From: Gigantopelta aegis
Taxonomy: Eukaryota > Mollusca > Gastropoda > Neomphalida > Peltospiridae
Direction: 5' to 3'
Assembly (NCBI RefSeq): GCF_016097555.1
Contig: NC_054702.1
Coordinates: 110,709,014 to 110,773,013, forward strand
DNA length: 64,000 nt
Shown here piece after piece: positions 61,372 through 64,000 of the stretch (position 1 is the stretch's first letter; each line of letters starts with the position of its first letter). The notes beneath the pieces were generated by a model. The model was not told the DNA's origin. It saw nothing but the letters and a program-made list of their open reading frames with translations, and did no database searches. A program made the position numbers and the translations under genes.

Positions 61372-61553
61372 ATATGTAAAATAACACACTTTCCAACCCA
61401 AGTGAGCAACAGGTCAGTGAGGTGTTTATTTGGGTCGCAAATGTGCAGGTCAAACATCAAGAAATGTAAAATAACACACTTTCCAACCCAAGTGAGCAAC
61501 AGGTCAGTGAGGTGTTTATTTGGGTCGCAAATGTGCAGGTCAAACATCAGGAA
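61372..61553. repeat. 90-bp tandem repeat, two copies
   Basis: TGTAAAATAACACACTTTCC through GCAGGTCAAACATCA[A/G]GAAA occurs twice with a 90-base offset (61381 and 61471) and almost no differences. Because 90 is a multiple of three, frames stay open on both strands, which creates misleading long frames. Confidence 0.9.
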
Positions 61554-62481
61554 ATGGGTAACGTTTACTCGCAGAGGAACCAGGTTTATGTGATTTTCCT
61601 TCCAGTAGCTGTAGGATTAAAACAACAGCCTTTGAAGAAGAAACCAGTCTGCAAGTCATGTGTTTGTTATGTTACCAGTTAAAAACAAAGATAATGAGGT
61701 GTCCCTTGCTGGGTAATTTGTTATTAGTCTTTGAATGTTTGAGTTTGGTTTCACGTGTAGAATACCCCTTACCAAAGAAGTGCTTATTACCCTACTGGAG
61801 TAGGCCCTTGGCAACTACTACAATGTTTAGTGAATAGTGGCCATCTCCTTCAAAACAGAACCAGAGATTCGTATGGGATTTTTTACGGTGAAATGTGGTT
61901 GTCCTCATCAAGTTGCAGTACTGTGGTATTTTTGTGTCTTTCGAAGAATGGATACTCAAACATGTAATAAATGTTTCAAAGGCGATCTTTTAAACGATTT
62001 TTATATTATTTTTAAAACGTGTTTGTTTCCAGGTAAGATCTGTGAGTGGTCGATAGTCCCCTTGGAATTTGTTAAAATGAATAAACCGTTATGTTTCATT
62101 TGGTTGTGAAATGCCCAGACAGTTTTCCGGTTTACCCTTTTAAAAGGCAACCACTAATTATAACACTGGCACACCATACATTTTGTATAGCAAAGTATTT
62201 CGAGGTTTTCAAAGTTTGAGAAGCACACTGATTTGAACAGTAGAAATTCGTCTAATAGCGAATTTATTTGTGCATGCTTTTTCCTCTCTTTGGTGAAACT
62301 TGCACATATGTTATATCGTTTTAGATGAAATGACGGACTTGACAGCTGTGGTGGCAGTACTCATGACAGGTGCCACTGGTGGGGCAGGATATGTTCAACT
62401 TTCGCGAACACCTGATATCATTACTGTTTTGACAGTGATTCATGAGTGCATGCACCACAGCTGTATTCATTTCTGTCCTAG

Positions 62482-62632
62482 GTTTGATTTAGTAAACACG
62501 TCTGTGAGTAGCAGTCCAGCAGACGATCTCCTCGGGAGTGGCAGTCCTCCTACAGACGAGGCACTAGAAAGAGCTTCATATAATCGACTACTAGTTTGCC
62601 TTGTGCAGAGATATGGTCTTGATAATGGATAA
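62482..62632 (+). CDS. Candidate terminal coding exon
   Basis: The acceptor TTTCTGTCCTAG is followed by G + 49 codons and TAA: FDLVNTSVSSSPADDLLG, then SGSPPTDEALERASYNRLLV, then CLVQRYGLDNG. Codon composition is coding-like (balanced GC, Ser/Pro/Asp-rich then an amphipathic end). The other two frames close within a few codons of the acceptor. The frame is also open upstream to 62325, so the exon may begin earlier. It needs an upstream exon ending with two spare bases, which exon B does not. It is probably the C terminus of the coiled-coil gene or of a separate one. No family recognised. Confidence 0.4.
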
Positions 62633-62639
62633 CGGTTTT

Positions 62640-63420
62640 GTCATTCAGATTTATTTACATCTCTGAAATTCTGTACACTGTAATGAGGTTAGAAATGCAA
62701 AAGAAAAATGTCACGATGTCACACGATGTCACACAATATCAATAAGCATTGCTCTCTTTTAAAATGTTTCTCTTTGTGTGGTGAATGCCTTTAGGCTAAG
62801 AATATAGTTACACGATTACTGCAAAACGCGTATAGGTCGTGCCTTGATAGAGGTAAACATACTTACGTTCGGTCTGTCTGTTATCCTATTAAAACGGGGG
62901 ATGACAATGCATTCAAATGAAAAAATACATGCACCACAGAATCTGAACAATAAAAACAATTATCGTCAGTTCCATATTTATCTGCACCATGCAGATAATC
63001 GAAGGTAACTTTTGATAAATTCATGATTGTATGCGCTCATAATCACTGAAAGAAACTAGTGATGATACCAGATATTCGATAAAAGGTGAACACATCCTGC
63101 TCCATCGTAGCACCTGTCACAAGAACAGATTTTAGTTGTTAAATCCGTTCACAACTTAAAATATTTGTTATCGTCTTCCAATCAAAGAAACGATAAGAAT
63201 TGATGATTTATAGCTTCCAAAATATTACTTTTGACAAAGCGTTTGTCATTTGAAACTAACAAAGGTCGTGTTAAAGTACTGTTATCATGAGTCAAAATAA
63301 TTGTGACAGTTGTGCCTTTTCGCGGTTCGACATTTATATATGCGTGCATGTATTTGCGTGTGTATATGTGTATGCATACACCATAACCCCTCCCAAAAAA
63401 CCCAAAACAAAAACAACTAT
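62640..63420. other. Downstream interval without a recognised gene
   Basis: No exon or named repeat seen, apart from short repeats of TCACACGATG near 62710-62740. Confidence 0.3.
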
Positions 63421-63422
63421 AG

Positions 63423-63518
63423 ATATCCGCGCCTGGGTTCTCCATGGGACGATGTCATGATGGAGTTCGCAATCAAAAGTGGGGATCACGTCGACGCGTC
63501 TAAAACACCCATGTTTGT
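63423..63518 (+). other. Candidate internal exon near the window end
   Basis: Acceptor CAACTATAG and a consensus donor (TTTGT|GTAAGTAA) enclose 96 bases whose open frame reads YPRLGSPWDDVMMEFAIK, then SGDHVDASKTPMFV. The sequence is GC- and CpG-rich against an AT-rich background, with phase 2 in and 2 out. No family recognised. It lies beyond the stop at 62632, so it is an alternative exon or belongs to the next gene. Confidence 0.4.
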
Positions 63519-63980
63519 GTAAGTAACAACGATGAATTCCAAGAACTAGTAAAATCTGAACCGTTTCTTGAACTTGTCTACTCTCAGAATCCCAGGTCTT
63601 GCTGTATAAGGCGTTTTAAAGTTATTAGATGATTGTAAAAACATTCATCCTAAAAGCTGATCATGTGTTGGCCTCTTTATTTGTTCTAGCCCCGCCCCGC
63701 ACTTTGATCGATTTTAACTATGTTTATAAACAGAAAATCCATGCCACACAATTAACAAATTTCATAGTTAATAAAGTAGATGTTGGGCAATGACTACTGA
63801 AAAAAATCTGGACTAAAACAGGTCAAGCAATTTTACAGGTCATTATTATACCGAGGAAACGATACTATATTTAGAACACATTTCGGAGCAGAATAACAGT
63901 GAAGATTTCAACAAGTCATGCGTATCAAAAAGTGATTGGTATTGTGAACATTTTGATATTGTAGCTTAATTATCAATTTC

Positions 63981-64000
63981 TTGCTCTAGCCAGTGCACCA
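63981..64000 (+). repeat. Start of a SINE cut by the window end
   Basis: GCTCTAGCCAGTGCACCA matches the SINE core word (CCAGCCAGTGCACCA). The tRNA head is missing on the left, so it is a 5'-truncated copy running out of the window. Confidence 0.6.

Noticed and set aside
61342-61593. Repeat-containing small protein of 83 aa
   Set aside because: The frame is open on both strands because the 90-base unit is a multiple of three; no splice sites or start context support it.

Overview
The window looks like nuclear DNA of a marine mollusc, probably a gastropod. It has intron-rich housekeeping genes, AT-rich introns, and many copies of tRNA-headed SINEs ending in GTCGTTAAA-type tails. It also holds fold-back MITEs, hAT MITEs with long poly-G/poly-C tracts, Tc1 elements and a Penelope-like fragment. 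The class-level guess rests on remembered repeat families; no species is claimed.

Layout. 1-2016: CpG-rich unassigned DNA, repeats, then a promoter with an ETS site. 2017-20576 (+): a complete 13-exon gene for translation initiation factor eIF2 gamma (EIF2S3; exon sum 471 aa). Its 9.3-kb first intron carries, on the opposite strand, an open four-exon hAT-transposase-derived gene (5406-10599) and several repeats. 20577-27122: eIF2 gamma 3' end and a long AT-rich interval. 27123-41087 (-): a complete seven-exon SFT2-domain gene (SFT2D2-like, exon sum 160 aa). Its introns hold a decayed Tc1 element, a solo LTR, a perfect 74-bp tandem repeat, many SINEs and a chimeric duplicate of its own exon 4. 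41100-55900: a repeat-rich interval with a nearly pristine Tc1 element, a large inverted array of GGTACGAAATGAC-type repeats, a Penelope-like fragment ending in a complete hammerhead ribozyme motif, and a tentative two-exon minus-strand gene. 55915-62632 (+): at least two good exons of an unrecognised coiled-coil protein, with weaker candidates for later exons. 63423-63518: one more candidate exon.

The two recognised host genes are convergent and functionally independent: eIF2 gamma delivers initiator tRNA to the 40S ribosome, and SFT2 proteins act in Golgi/endosome vesicle traffic. The most unusual content is in the repeats. Two repeat families share one sentence-like unit, GGnnCGAnnTGACCA. 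There are three separate partial duplications of exon or splice-site DNA. A hammerhead motif sits beside the Penelope remnant. All coordinates were read by eye; splice sites are inferred from GT/AG plus reading frame and homology.
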